Source: Actinomycetospora straminea (GTDB lineage: Bacteria; Actinomycetota; Actinomycetes; Mycobacteriales; Pseudonocardiaceae). Taken from it: a stretch of 64,000 nt of DNA. Below are positions 40,874-49,939 of the stretch, piece by piece. The position numbers and the translations under genes were made by a program. The notes under the pieces are model-generated. The model did no database searches and was not told where the DNA came from. It saw only the letters and a program-made list of their open reading frames with translations. Numbering within the stretch: the first letter of the stretch is position 1; every line of letters begins with the position of its first letter. Where the stretch lies: positions 1-64,000 of the forward strand of contig NZ_JAQZAN010000011.1 of NCBI RefSeq assembly GCF_028737255.1, in the 5' to 3' direction.

Positions 40874-41845
40874 GTGGAGGTCTGTCGCGGGGGCTTCCGG
40901 ACGGCCGACCCCGACGACGCCCACGAGCGCACCGAGCCGCTCATGACCGGGCACCGGATGACCGTGCGTCGCGAGGGCGCGTCGTTCGCGGCGGACGTGC
41001 GGTGGGTCGCCGGCGACGGCCTGGGTCTGCTGCGCTTCTCCTACGGCGCCGCCGTCGACATCCGCTCCCACCCGCTCGACGCCTTCGCCACCGTGCACCT
41101 CCCCGTGCGCGCCGGCTTCCACGCCGAGCACCGCGGGATGCGGGTGCGCGCCGACGCCTCGCGCGGCGCGGTGTTCTCCTCGTCGGGGCCGCTGACGATG
41201 CGGTGGGACGCCGGCCTCGACCTGCTCGTCCTCAAGATCGACCGCGCCGACCTCGAGCGGGAGCTCGCCGCCCTGCTGGGCCGGGCGCCCGACGCCCCGC
41301 TGGCCTTCGACCTCGCGATGCCGCGCGCCGGCGGCACGGTGAGCGGGGCCGCCGAGCTCGTCCGCAGCACGTGCGCGGCCGCCGGCCCGGACGGCCCGCC
41401 GCCCCGGGTGTGGGCGGCGCTGAAGCACGCGGCCGCGACGGCGCTGCTGCTCGGGCACCCGCACTCGTACACCGAGGCGCTGCGCGCGCCCACGGCGCCG
41501 GCGTCGTCGACGGTGGTGCGCCGGGTGCTCGACCGCGCCGCCGCGGACCCCGCCCGGCCCCCGACGGCGCCCGAGCTCGCGCGGCTCACCGGCGTCAGCG
41601 AGCGCACCCTGCGCACGGTCTTCCATGCCGAGTTCGGGGTCGGGCCGGTCACCTACCTGCGGCGGCGGCGCCTCGACGCCGTCCACCGCGAGCTCGCCGA
41701 CCTCGACCCCGCCGGCGGCACCACCGTCGCCGACGTCGCGCTGCGCCACGGCTTCGCCCACGCCGGACGCTTCGCCGCGGAGTACCGCGCGCGGTTCGGC
41801 GAGGCTCCGAGCACGACGCTGCACCGGTGCGCTCCGCGCACGTGA
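40874..41845 (+). CDS. AraC family transcriptional regulator
   Basis: A 323-residue activator. The N-terminal cupin-like ligand domain (about 40-190) is of the AraC-binding-like type used by FeaR-class catabolic regulators. The two helix-turn-helices are at about 225-320: TAPELARLTGVSERTLRTVFHAEFGVGPVTYLRRRRL and TVADVALRHGFAHAGRFAAEYRARFGEAP. GTG at 40874 has an excellent ribosome site (GGAGGT). It diverges from the swivel-domain operon and is its probable regulator. Its stop codon lies inside the palindrome at 41841-41882. Confidence 0.88.
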   Translation: MEVCRGGFRTADPDDAHERTEPLMTGHRMTVRREGASFAADVRWVAGDGLGLLRFSYGAAVDIRSHPLDAFATVHLPVRAGFHAEHRGMRVRADASRGAVFSSSGPLTMRWDAGLDLLVLKIDRADLERELAALLGRAPDAPLAFDLAMPRAGGTVSGAAELVRSTCAAAGPDGPPPRVWAALKHAAATALLLGHPHSYTEALRAPTAPASSTVVRRVLDRAAADPARPPTAPELARLTGVSERTLRTVFHAEFGVGPVTYLRRRRLDAVHRELADLDPAGGTTVADVALRHGFAHAGRFAAEYRARFGEAPSTTLHRCAPRT

Positions 41846-41882
41846 GCACTTTCGCGGGCTAGAGCACCTCGAAGTGCTCACG
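41841..41882. terminator. palindrome related to the 46-nt element at 14020
   Basis: CGTGAGCACTT (41841-41851) pairs with AAGTGCTCACG (41872-41882) around a 20-nt loop. The arm shares GTGAGCACTTT with the element at 14020-14065. It starts at the AraC stop codon and likely ends that transcript before the GNAT gene. Confidence 0.65.
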
Positions 41883-41937
41883 AGCGCGCAGCGCACCTGC
41901 TGGACCCGGCGCCTCGGCGCGGAGCACCATCCGGGTC

Positions 41938-42543
41938 ATGGGGGAGGCGGTGCCGGTGGGGGAGGCCGACGTGCCGGCGGTGGCGGCCGCCGCGGCGCGG
42001 GCGTTCGCCGAGGACGGCATGTTCACCTTCGTCTTCCCCGACCGGTCGGCGCGGCCCGCCAAGCTCGACCGCTTCTTCCGCGGCGCCGTGCGCTACGGCC
42101 GGCTCGCCGGCACCGTCGTGACGACCCCGCAGCGCGCGGGCGTCGCGATCTGGCTGCCGCCCGGCCACACGACGATGTCCGTCGCCGCCATGGCCCGCGC
42201 GGGCATGCTGACGTTCCCCGTGACCCTCGGGCCGGCCGCCTTCCGGCGCTTCACGGCCTACACGAGCTGGCTCGACGGCCAGCGCCGCGAGCTCGCCCCC
42301 GACCCGCACTGGTTCCTGCTCGCGCTCGGCGTCGACCCCGTCTGGCAGCGTCGCGGGGTCGGCAGGACGCTCACGGCCCCGACCCTCGCCGACGCCGACG
42401 AGCGGGGGCTGCCGGCCTACCTGGAGACGACGAGCGAGGCCAACGTCGCCTACTACGAGCGCAGCGGCTTCGGCGTCGCGCGCGAGGCCGTGCCCGACGC
42501 CGGGCCGCGGACCTGGTCGATGCGCCGCGAGCCGCGGCGCTGA
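41938..42543 (+). CDS. GNAT family N-acetyltransferase
   Basis: A 201-residue acetyltransferase. The acetyl-CoA pyrophosphate loop is LALGVDPVWQRRGVGRTL (about residues 125-142) and the C-terminal strand/helix LETTSEANVAYYERSGFGV is typical. The N-terminal half (FVFPDRSARPAKLDRFFRG; IWLPPGHTTMS) matches the actinobacterial subgroup near antibiotic and stress loci; the acceptor is unknown. ATG at 41938 follows a palindromic terminator, so it has its own promoter. Confidence 0.88.
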   Translation: MGEAVPVGEADVPAVAAAAARAFAEDGMFTFVFPDRSARPAKLDRFFRGAVRYGRLAGTVVTTPQRAGVAIWLPPGHTTMSVAAMARAGMLTFPVTLGPAAFRRFTAYTSWLDGQRRELAPDPHWFLLALGVDPVWQRRGVGRTLTAPTLADADERGLPAYLETTSEANVAYYERSGFGVAREAVPDAGPRTWSMRREPRR

Positions 42544-42607
42544 GTGTGGGGTGATCCGGCGACGGGGTAGTCGCCGGATCGATCGACGCGCGGAGGGGAC
42601 GATCCAG

Positions 42608-43810
42608 GTGGCGACGCCGGCACGCGAGCGGGAACTGGCCCCCGCCCGCGCGCACCCTGCCGGAGTCGCCGCCCTGGCCCTCGCCGCGCCGGTGGTGCTC
42701 GTGGTCGGCGCGCTGCTCGCCGAGGCCGCGCAGCCGCCGGGGGCCTACGACGCGGTCGGGCAGACGGTCAGCACGCTCGCCGGCCGCGCGGCCACCGACC
42801 GCTGGATCATGGCGGGCGCCCTGGCCCTCGTCGGCGTGCTGTACCTGCTGGTCGCGGCCGGCCTGCGCGGCGTGCCCCGGGCCGCGCGCGCCGTCCTCGG
42901 GCTGGGTGGGGCGGCCGTGGTCGTCGCGGCGCTCGCCGCCCAGCCCGCGCACGGCAGCTCGACGGTGCACATGGCCGCCACGGTCACCGGCGCGGTCACC
43001 TTCGTGCTCTGGCCGATCCCGCTGGTCGCCGACCGGCGCCTCGACCCCGTCCTGCGCCGGGGCTCGCTCGTCGCCGTCGTCGCGATGCTCGCCCTGCTCG
43101 GCTGGCTGTGCGCCCAGGCGTGGACCGACGGCGCGTCGCTCGGGGCCGCGGAGCGCGCGCTGCTGCTCGGCGAGATGGTCTGGCCGCTGGTCGTGACGGC
43201 CCGCGTGGCCCGGGTCCCACCCGCGACCGCCGTCGCCGTCCTCGGGCCGGTCGTGTTCGTCGTCGGCGTCCTCGCCGCCCAGGCCGCCCAGCCCGGTCCC
43301 GACCCGCTCGACCAGTCCCTGAGCGCGCTGTCCGGCCACGCCGCGACCAGCCGCTGGATCATGACCGGCACCCTCGTCCTCGTGGGCGCCCTGACGGTGC
43401 TCACCGCGCTCGCGCTGCGCCCCCGCGTCCCGCCCGCGGCGTGGCGACTGCTCGCGGCGGGCGGCGCGTTCCTCGTGGTGACGGGCCTGAGCCCGCAGCC
43501 GGTGGGCGGCTACTCCGCGGTGCACATGGTCGCCGGCGGCCTGGCGTGGGCGGCCTACACCACCTGGCCGCTCGGCCTCGTGGCGTCGCCCGCGGTCGAC
43601 CGGCGGCTGCGCGTGGCCTCGGCGGTCGCGACGGGCGTCCTCGTCGTGCTCGTGGCGTGGTTCGCGGTCCAGCTCGTCACCACCGGCACCTGGTACGGCC
43701 TGTCCGAGCGGATCGTGGTGCTCGCTCAGGCGGTGTGGCCGGTGGTGGTGGCCGCCCACGTGAGCGGATGGTCCCGCTCGAGGGTCCGCTCACGAGGAGA
43801 AGATCACTGA
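42608..43810 (+). CDS. duplicated DUF998-type membrane protein
   Basis: A 400-residue protein with about twelve hydrophobic helices in two homologous halves. Half 1 has AAQPPGAYDAVGQTVSTLAG, DRWIMAGALALVG and GSSTVHMAATVTGA; half 2 repeats AAQPGPDPLDQSLSALSG, SRWIMTGTLVLVG and GYSAVHMVAGGLA. This is an internal duplication of a six-helix DUF998 unit. Function unknown. GTG at 42608 is preferred; an upstream ATG at 42551 would add a basic tail. The 3' end holds a palindrome and overlaps the convergent VWA gene by 21 bp. Confidence 0.78.
   Translation: MATPARERELAPARAHPAGVAALALAAPVVLVVGALLAEAAQPPGAYDAVGQTVSTLAGRAATDRWIMAGALALVGVLYLLVAAGLRGVPRAARAVLGLGGAAVVVAALAAQPAHGSSTVHMAATVTGAVTFVLWPIPLVADRRLDPVLRRGSLVAVVAMLALLGWLCAQAWTDGASLGAAERALLLGEMVWPLVVTARVARVPPATAVAVLGPVVFVVGVLAAQAAQPGPDPLDQSLSALSGHAATSRWIMTGTLVLVGALTVLTALALRPRVPPAAWRLLAAGGAFLVVTGLSPQPVGGYSAVHMVAGGLAWAAYTTWPLGLVASPAVDRRLRVASAVATGVLVVLVAWFAVQLVTTGTWYGLSERIVVLAQAVWPVVVAAHVSGWSRSRVRSRGEDH
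43759..43794. terminator. palindrome at convergent DUF998/VWA gene ends
   Basis: CGTGAGCGGA (43759-43768) pairs with TCCGCTCACG (43785-43794). The outer CACGTGAGC...GCTCACGAG frame equals that of the element at 41841. It lies inside the last codons of both convergent genes and probably stops transcription both ways. Confidence 0.6.
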
Positions 43811-44701
43811 CAGCGCCGGCGCGACGTCGTGGTGGTCGTGCACGAGGCGGCAGTGCCCGCGTCCGGCGCGGGCGAGGTCGCGGCCGAGCTCGACGTCGCG
43901 CTCCCCGGACACGTCGAGCAGCACGTCGAGCCGCGGCAGGCGCCCGGCGATCCCGCGCGGGTCGGGGCCGGCGTTGTGCACGGCGTCGGAGAGCAGGAGC
44001 ACCCGCCCGTGGGGCGTCCCGGCCGCGAGGCGTGCCGCCGTGGTCAGCGCGAAGGCGACGTTGGTGAGCCCGCGGGTCGGCACCCGCAGCAGCAGGTCCA
44101 GCACCGCGAGCGGGGCGAGGCGCTCGCCGGGGCGCAGGAGGACCGCCGCGTCCGACCAGAACGCGAGCACCGCCAGCCGGTCCCGCCCGAGCTCGCCGGC
44201 CAGGGCGCCGACGGCGGCCGCCGCGGTCAGCGCGCGCTCCCCGGTCATCGACCCCGACACATCGACCGCCAGCACCACCGTCCGCGTGCTGCGCCGGCGC
44301 TCGCGCACCACGAGGTCCTCGTCGGCGGGCGCCGGGTTCGCCGCGAGCACCTCGAGGGTCGCGTCGAGCTCGAGATCGTCGCCCGCGCCGTGCCACCGCC
44401 GGCTGACCAGCTCCCCGGCCACGCCGGTCGAGCGCTCCTCGTCCGTGGGCGGGCGCAGCGCCAGGCGCCGGGCGATCCGCCGGGACCGGGCGCGGGCGAC
44501 CTCGTCGGTCGTCCGCGCCGCGAGCTCCTCCAGCGCCACCACCTCGGCCGGCTCGTCCGACGCCCCGGGCGCGGTCCGGCTCCCGACCGACCGGTCCCCC
44601 CGGCGTCGTCGCGTGCCGTCGGAGAGCACCAGCCCGCCACCGGCCCCGGCCCGCTCGTAGAGCGCCGGCTCCTCGGTCAGCTGCTTCGGCTTCCGGCGCA
44701 A
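43790..44701 (-). CDS. von Willebrand factor A domain protein
   Basis: A roughly 303-residue cytosolic protein. An Arg-rich N-terminal part leads to a VWA domain from about residue 135 with the MIDAS motif VDVSGSMTG, the Thr loop GLTNVAFAL and LLLSDAVHNAG. It pairs with the MoxR ATPase just upstream, as chaperone-like MoxR/VWA couples do. The start is uncertain: only TTG (44701) or later GTG codons are available, and the frame runs without a break back to the MoxR TGA (44753-44755), which is in the same frame. Confidence 0.8.
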   Translation of the reverse strand: MRRKPKQLTEEPALYERAGAGGGLVLSDGTRRRRGDRSVGSRTAPGASDEPAEVVALEELAARTTDEVARARSRRIARRLALRPPTDEERSTGVAGELVSRRWHGAGDDLELDATLEVLAANPAPADEDLVVRERRRSTRTVVLAVDVSGSMTGERALTAAAAVGALAGELGRDRLAVLAFWSDAAVLLRPGERLAPLAVLDLLLRVPTRGLTNVAFALTTAARLAAGTPHGRVLLLSDAVHNAGPDPRGIAGRLPRLDVLLDVSGERDVELGRDLARAGRGHCRLVHDHHDVAPALSVIFSS

Positions 44702-44752
44702 CGGCGGACGCCGCGACTCGCGTCGGACGGGGCTGTCGGCCTCGACCTGCTT

Positions 44753-45682
44753 TCAACCGGGCTCGGCGCGTGCCGGGTCGAGCACGAACCACGACTCCCA
44801 GATCGTCCGCAGCACCTGCTCGGGCGTCGCCTCCACGACCTCGTCGAGGTGGACGCGGCCCGAGAGCGCGAGCAGCAGCCCGTCGAGGACGAGCCCCGTG
44901 TAGTCGTCGGGCAGCCCCCGGGGCGGGGTCGCGCCGGGGTCGTCCGGGATCGGCACCGAGCGCAGCCGGGCCAGCCGCTCGACGACGAGCGCGAGGTCGA
45001 TCGCCCCGCGCACGCTGCTGCCCTGCCGGATCGCCTCGTGCCCGCGCGTCGCCCGCGTCAGGCCGACCGCGTCGGCGACGAGCCGCGGGAGGTCGAGGTC
45101 GGTGCGCGCGGCGACGATGGCGCGCTCGGCCTCGGCGTCCTGGTAGTCGACGGCGAGGCGGCAGAGCCGGTCGCTGACCGACGTCGACAGGCGCGTCGTG
45201 CCGATCGTGTCGTACGGGTTCATCGTCGCGACCACCCGGAACGACGGCGCCGCCTCCACCGTCCCGACCCGCGGCACGGCGATCCGGCGCTCGGCCATGG
45301 CCGTGAGCAGCGTGTTCAGCGTGTCCTCGGGCGCCCGGTTGAACTCCTCGACGTAGAGGAAGCCGCCCTCGCGCATCGCCTCCAGCAGCGGGCCCGGGAC
45401 GAACGTCTCCGCGGAGTAGTCCTCGCGCAGCACGCGCGCCGGGCTGTGGTGCCCGACGAGCCGGGTCGGCGTGAGGTCCGCGTTCCCCTCGACGAACACC
45501 ATCGGCACGTCCCACTCGGCGGTGATCGCCGCGAGGATCGTCGACTTCGACGTCCCCGGCGGGCCCTCGAGCAGGACGTCGCGCCCGGCCGCCACGGCGG
45601 CGAGGAGCAGGTCGAGCTCCCGCTCCCGGCCGACGACCCGCGCGGCGACCTTCTCGCGGACGCCCGTCAGGTCGTCCCTCAC
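44753..45682 (-). CDS. MoxR family AAA+ ATPase
   Basis: A 309-residue AAA+ protein of the MoxR class. P-loop [12 protein letters not shown] (about 39-50), Walker [14 protein letters not shown], sensor 1 VVATMNPYD, and [10 protein letters not shown] with the arginine finger region. The P-loop has Ser where most have Gly and the Walker B acid is Glu, as in some MoxR subgroups. With the VWA protein it should act as a metal- or client-loading chaperone. GTG start overlaps the stop of the SDR gene (GTGA), linking it to that dehydrogenase. Confidence 0.87.
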   Translation of the reverse strand: MRDDLTGVREKVAARVVGRERELDLLLAAVAAGRDVLLEGPPGTSKSTILAAITAEWDVPMVFVEGNADLTPTRLVGHHSPARVLREDYSAETFVPGPLLEAMREGGFLYVEEFNRAPEDTLNTLLTAMAERRIAVPRVGTVEAAPSFRVVATMNPYDTIGTTRLSTSVSDRLCRLAVDYQDAEAERAIVAARTDLDLPRLVADAVGLTRATRGHEAIRQGSSVRGAIDLALVVERLARLRSVPIPDDPGATPPRGLPDDYTGLVLDGLLLALSGRVHLDEVVEATPEQVLRTIWESWFVLDPARAEPG

Positions 45683-46503
45683 TTGACGCTGAAGCCTGCG
45701 TCGACGGGCAGCGTCACGCCGGTGACGTACCGGCCGGCGTCGCTGACGAGGTAGAGGATCGCGTTCGAGATGTCGACGGCCTCGACCATCTCCACCGGCA
45801 GGAGGTTGGCCAGCGCGTCGCCCTTCTCCGGGTTCTCCGCCATCCACGCCTCGAGCTGCGGGTTCACGACCATCGGCGTGTTCACGCCGGTCGGGTGCAC
45901 GGTGTTGACGCGGATGCTGTGCGGCGCCAGCCAGTGCGCGAACGTCCGCATGAGCCCGACGACCCCGTGCTTGGCCGCGGCGTAGCCGCTCATCGCGCCG
46001 CCGCCGTCACCGCCGCGTCCGGACAGGCCCTGGGTGGAGCTGGTCAAGACGATCGCGCCGCCGTCGCCCTGCTCGATCATGCGCGGCGCCGCCACCCGCA
46101 CGGTGTGGTAGACGCCGGTGAGGTTGACGTCGATGACCTCCTGCCAGCCGCGCTCCTCGTCGTCGGGCTCGCCGCCGACCTGGTTCGCGATGCCCGCGTT
46201 GGCCAGCACGATGTCGACCCGCCCGAGCTCGGCGATCCCGTCGTCGAACGCCGCCTGCAGCGCCCGCCGGTCGCGGACGTCGGCCTGGCGCGTGACGATC
46301 CGGCGGTCGAGGTCCTCCACCTGCTTCGCGGTCTCCGCCAGGTCCTCCGGCGTCGCGCCCGCGTACTGGACCGTGCCGATCTGCTCGCAGATGTCGACGC
46401 CGATGATGTCGGCGCCCTCCTGCGCGAGCCGCAGCGCGTGGCTGCGGCCCTGGCCGCGCGCGGCCCCGGTGATGAAGGCGACCTTCCCGTCGAGCTGTCC
46501 CAT
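45679..46503 (-). CDS. mycofactocin-type short-chain dehydrogenase (copy 1)
   Basis: A 274-residue SDR of the mycofactocin-coupled class: the cofactor loop [23 protein letters not shown], an extended insert after strand 2 ([23 protein letters not shown]), NAGIA, and the catalytic Ser and Tyr-x-x-x-Lys in SGYAAAKHG. These enzymes keep a tightly bound nicotinamide that is recycled by mycofactocin. No mycofactocin biosynthesis genes are in view. ATG at 46503. It is followed by coupled MoxR and VWA genes. Confidence 0.87.
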   Translation of the reverse strand: MGQLDGKVAFITGAARGQGRSHALRLAQEGADIIGVDICEQIGTVQYAGATPEDLAETAKQVEDLDRRIVTRQADVRDRRALQAAFDDGIAELGRVDIVLANAGIANQVGGEPDDEERGWQEVIDVNLTGVYHTVRVAAPRMIEQGDGGAIVLTSSTQGLSGRGGDGGGAMSGYAAAKHGVVGLMRTFAHWLAPHSIRVNTVHPTGVNTPMVVNPQLEAWMAENPEKGDALANLLPVEMVEAVDISNAILYLVSDAGRYVTGVTLPVDAGFSVK

Positions 46504-46629
46504 GCTCGGGCTCCTTGCGTTCGACAACGACGTCCCCCCGAGCGTGACCCAGACCACGACGAGCACGCCACGGCCGGACGGCCGATCTTGCGGGCCTGTC
46601 GCTGGCGCGGCACGCGCCGGTGCGAGACG

Positions 46630-48909
46630 GTGCACGCCGTGATCGGGCGCCTGCTGGCCGTGGTGCTGCTCGCGGTGGTGGGGGCCTACGCGGTGCTCCT
46701 CGAGCGCCCGCCGGACCCCGTGCCCGCGTCGGCCCCGCCGGCCGAGTTCAGCGCCGACCGGGCCGCCGGGACCGTCGACCAGCTCGCCCGCGAGCCCCGT
46801 CCCGTCGGCAGCCCGGCCTCGGACGCGGCCCGGGACGCGCTGGTCGGGCGGCTGCGCGCCGAGGGCCTCGACCCGCGGGTGGACGCCACGGCCGCGATCG
46901 CCGCCGAGCAGGGGCAGGCCCGGGCGGCGCGCGTCGAGAACGTCGTCGCCACGCTGCCCGGCACCGACCCGACCGGCGCCGTCGTGCTCATGGCGCACTA
47001 CGACTCGGTGACCGCCGGCCCCGGCGCCGCCGACGACATGTCCGGCGTCGCGACGGTCCTCGAAACCGTGCGGGCCCTGCGCGCCGGGCCTCCGCTGCGC
47101 AACGACGTCACCGTCGTGCTCACCGACGGCGAGGAGGCGGGCCTGCTCGGGGCTCGGGCGTGGGTCCGCGAGCAGCTGCTCGGTCCGTTGGGTGACCGCC
47201 CGACCGTCGTCCTCAACTGGGAGGCCCGCGGCGTCGAGGGCCCTTCGCTGCTGTTCGAGACCTCGCCGGGCAACGCCGGGCTGGTCGACGCGTGGGCGCG
47301 CTCGGTGCCGCATCCGCGCGGGGACTCCTCGCTGGTCGAGGTCTACCGCTTCCTGCCCAACGACACCGACCTGTCGCCGGTCCTCGACGCCGGCCGGCCC
47401 GGGATGAACGCGGCGTTCATCGAGCGGCCGTACCAGTACCACACCCCCGGCGACACCCCGGCGAACCTCAGCCGCGCCTCGGTGCAGAACCACGGCGGGA
47501 ACGCGCTCGCGCTGACCCGGGCCCTGGGCGCCGAGGACCTGGCCCCGCTCGACCCGGTCGCCTCGGGCCGGGAGCCGACGGGCGACCGCACCTACTTCGC
47601 CGCGCTGGGCTACCTGGTGACCTACGACAGCTCCTGGGCCTGGGGGGTCGCAGGCCTCGCGCTGTTGCTGGTGGTCGTGCTGGTCGTCGTGGCGCGGGTG
47701 CGCCGGCAGGCGACGATCGGCGGCGTCCTGGGCGGCCTGGCCGTCTACCTGCTGACGCTGGGCGTCGCGGTCGCCGCCGGGATCGGGTTCTGGCGGGCGC
47801 TGGTCTGGTTCCGACCGTCGTACGCCGACACCGGCCCGTTCCTCGGCCGCCCGACGCTCTACGACGTCGCGGCCGGGATCCTCGCGTTCGTCGTGGTGAC
47901 GCTGGTGGTGAGCCTGCTGCGGCGCCGGCCCGGGGGCCTCGCGTTCGCGTGCGGCGCGCTGCTGGTGCTGGCGCTGCTCTCCCTCGGGCTCGCGGCCGTC
48001 GCACCGGGCTCGGTGTTCCTCCTCGCGTGGCCGGTCGTCGGGCTCGCCGTGGGGCTGCTCGTCGTCGCGCTGGCGGGGGAGCGGCCGTGGCTCGCGGTGC
48101 CGTTCTTCGTGCTCGGCGCCGTTCCCGCGGTCGCCCTGCTCGTCCCGTTCGCGGTCGCGTCCTACGGCGTCGCGGGGGTGTCCGACGGGCTGGCGGTCGC
48201 GGTCTTCGTGCTGGTCGGGGTGCCGATCGCCGCGGGGCTCTCGGCGCTGCCGAGCCCCGGCCAGGTGCGGGGCTACGCGTTGCCGATCATGGCGTTGTTC
48301 TGGGTGCTGATCCTCGCCGCCGGTGGCCTGTTCGTCGACCGCCCCGACGCCCGCACCCCGCAGGGCAGCAGCCTCGCCTACGTCCTCGACGCCGACGCGG
48401 GCGTCGCGCGCTGGGTGACGGCGGACGAGGCGCCGGCGGACTGGACCCGCCGCTACGCGCCCGACCCGCCGTCGGTGGTCGAGGCCTGGCCGTACGGCGA
48501 GCCGGTGGGCAGCGGACCGGCGCCGGTGCGGCCCGCGCCGGGGCCCGCCGCGCTCCCGAGCCCGATCCCGGGCGGCGTGCGGCTGCTGGTGTCGTCGCCG
48601 CGGGGCGCGCCGACGATCTTCGTGCGCGCGGACCGTCCCGCGACCGCGGTGACCGTCGCCTACCCGGGCCGCCCGCCGGTCTCCATGCCGCTCGACGGCG
48701 GTCCGCTGCGGCTCGAGCTCGACGACGTCCCGCCCGAGGGCGCCGTCGTGGACCTGCAGCTCGCCGGTCCCGCCACCCTGCGCGTCGACGACCAGACCCT
48801 CGGCCTCGCCGGCGTCCCGGACATCAGCCCCCGCCCGCCCGAGCTGCGCCAGGCCCGGGGCAACCAGAGCGACGTCGTGGTCGTGTCCCGCCGCCTCGCC
48901 GTCTCCTGA
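46630..48909 (+). CDS. membrane-anchored M28 family zinc peptidase
   Basis: A 759-residue protein. N-terminal membrane helix, then an M28 aminopeptidase domain with its metal ligands: [20 protein letters not shown] (His, Asp), [12 protein letters not shown] (Glu-Glu) and [14 protein letters not shown] (last His). From about residue 325 come about nine membrane helices, then a C-terminal beta-rich domain (about 590-745). The layout resembles ERMP1/Fxna-type exopeptidases. Start may be GTG 46630 or GTG 46639; neither has a strong ribosome site. Divergent from the SDR operon by about 125 bp. Confidence 0.87.
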   Translation: MHAVIGRLLAVVLLAVVGAYAVLLERPPDPVPASAPPAEFSADRAAGTVDQLAREPRPVGSPASDAARDALVGRLRAEGLDPRVDATAAIAAEQGQARAARVENVVATLPGTDPTGAVVLMAHYDSVTAGPGAADDMSGVATVLETVRALRAGPPLRNDVTVVLTDGEEAGLLGARAWVREQLLGPLGDRPTVVLNWEARGVEGPSLLFETSPGNAGLVDAWARSVPHPRGDSSLVEVYRFLPNDTDLSPVLDAGRPGMNAAFIERPYQYHTPGDTPANLSRASVQNHGGNALALTRALGAEDLAPLDPVASGREPTGDRTYFAALGYLVTYDSSWAWGVAGLALLLVVVLVVVARVRRQATIGGVLGGLAVYLLTLGVAVAAGIGFWRALVWFRPSYADTGPFLGRPTLYDVAAGILAFVVVTLVVSLLRRRPGGLAFACGALLVLALLSLGLAAVAPGSVFLLAWPVVGLAVGLLVVALAGERPWLAVPFFVLGAVPAVALLVPFAVASYGVAGVSDGLAVAVFVLVGVPIAAGLSALPSPGQVRGYALPIMALFWVLILAAGGLFVDRPDARTPQGSSLAYVLDADAGVARWVTADEAPADWTRRYAPDPPSVVEAWPYGEPVGSGPAPVRPAPGPAALPSPIPGGVRLLVSSPRGAPTIFVRADRPATAVTVAYPGRPPVSMPLDGGPLRLELDDVPPEGAVVDLQLAGPATLRVDDQTLGLAGVPDISPRPPELRQARGNQSDVVVVSRRLAVS

Positions 48910-48952
48910 CCTCCGCCCGCCCGGCTTCTAGGCCCGAACGGCGCACGGGGTG

Positions 48953-48990
48953 TGCCAGCGATGCGGCCTTGCTGGCACTCAACGCCAGGA
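48953..48990. terminator. inverted repeat between convergent genes, family with 24446-24477
   Basis: TGCCAGC (48953-48959) pairs with GCTGGCA (48971-48977). The following CACTCAACGCCAGGA (48976-48990) is identical to 24463-24477. It lies between the convergent M28 and ABM genes and probably serves as a terminator. Confidence 0.55.
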
Positions 48991-49035
48991 TCGCCACATC
49001 CTCGCCGACGCGACACGCCGGCGACCGGGCCCAGG

Positions 49036-49335
49036 TCAGGCGCGCTCGTCGGACACGACCTCGTACCAGCTCGTCTCGCTCGGCCCGTCCTGCAGGCCCT
49101 CCATCCGCTCGCGGGTCTCGAGGAACGCCTCGTCGGAGTGCCACGCCTCCCACGCCGCGCGGGTGGTCCAGGTGCCGATCACCGTGCGCTCGTTCGGCGC
49201 CTCGAGCGGGATGACGAGCTGGTTGCCGATCCACCCCTCCTTCTCGCGGGCGGTCTCGAGGCGGTCGCGCATCGCCGCGTCCCACTCCGGCTCGCGGCCC
49301 GGGGTGAGGGTGACGTGGGTGATCACGGTCATCAT
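49036..49335 (-). CDS. antibiotic biosynthesis monooxygenase (ABM) domain protein
   Basis: A 99-residue ferredoxin-like dimeric alpha-beta barrel protein: VITHVTLTPGREPEWDAAM, GWIGNQLVIPLEAPNERTVIGTW and a Trp-rich helix WEAWHSDEAF. The family includes quinone-forming monooxygenases and heme-degrading proteins; the substrate cannot be told. Two adjacent ATG codons (49335 and 49332) are possible starts. It is convergent with the M28 gene across the repeat at 48953-48990. Confidence 0.85.
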   Translation of the reverse strand: MMTVITHVTLTPGREPEWDAAMRDRLETAREKEGWIGNQLVIPLEAPNERTVIGTWTTRAAWEAWHSDEAFLETRERMEGLQDGPSETSWYEVVSDERA

Positions 49336-49379
49336 GGCTGCCCGGCTACCCGCGCCCCGGCCCGTCTCACGCGCCCGTC

Positions 49380-49939
49380 TCACGCCCGCGGGAACGCGAC
49401 CTCGCCCGCCGCCGCCCGCTCCGCGATCTGCGCGATCCGCCCGGCCCGCGTCGCCGGCCGCTTCGCCTCGACGAGCCAGACGAGCATCGCCCGCCGCTTC
49501 GAGCGGCTGAAGCCGTCCCACTGCTCGCGCGCGCCGGGGTGCGCGTCGAAGGCCGCCGCGAGGTCGGGCGGGACGACCAGGTCCTCGACGTCGTCCAGCT
49601 GCCGTCGGCCTTCGCCGCGTCGATCATCGCCTGCCCGGCCGGCGCGATCAGCCCCGCCGCCTCCAGGCGCGCGACGCGCTGCTTGTTCGACCGCGCCCAG
49701 CCGCTGCCCCGCCGGCGGGGGCTGAACCACATCGCGGTGCGCTCGTCGTCGAGCGAGCGGGTGGTGCTGTCGATCCACCCGAAGCACAGCGCCTGCTCGA
49801 CGGCCTGCTCGTACCCGACGGTCGGGCGCCCGGTCCGCGACTTCCACGTCACGAGCCACACGCCCTCGCCGCGGTCGTGGTGCTCGGCGAGCCAGGCCCG
49901 CCAGGCGTCGACGTCGTCGGGGTGCACCTGCTCGCTCAC
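49380..49939 (-). pseudogene. YdeI/OmpD-associated family gene with a frameshift
   Basis: The N-terminal part (GTG 49939; EQVHPDDVDAWRAWLAEHH, QALCFGWIDSTTRSLDDE, MWFSPRRRGSGWARSNK) and the C-terminal part (VEDLVVPPDLAAAFDAHPG, WDGFSRSKRRAMLVWLVEAKR) are both typical of the family but lie in different frames. The switch falls after the Trp codon near 49595. If ten bases duplicating the local CAGCTGGAC were restored, the frame would be continuous, so a deletion between short repeats is likely. The gene would otherwise be about 190 residues. A sequencing error is the alternative. Confidence 0.75.

Noticed and set aside
41625-42554. Plus-strand frame overlapping the AraC and GNAT genes
   Set aside because: Arg/Ala-rich shadow that crosses a palindromic terminator; both real genes have clear family motifs in other frames.
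46686-46991. Minus-strand small gene inside the M28 gene
   Set aside because: Lies within the peptidase domain and shows only shadow composition.
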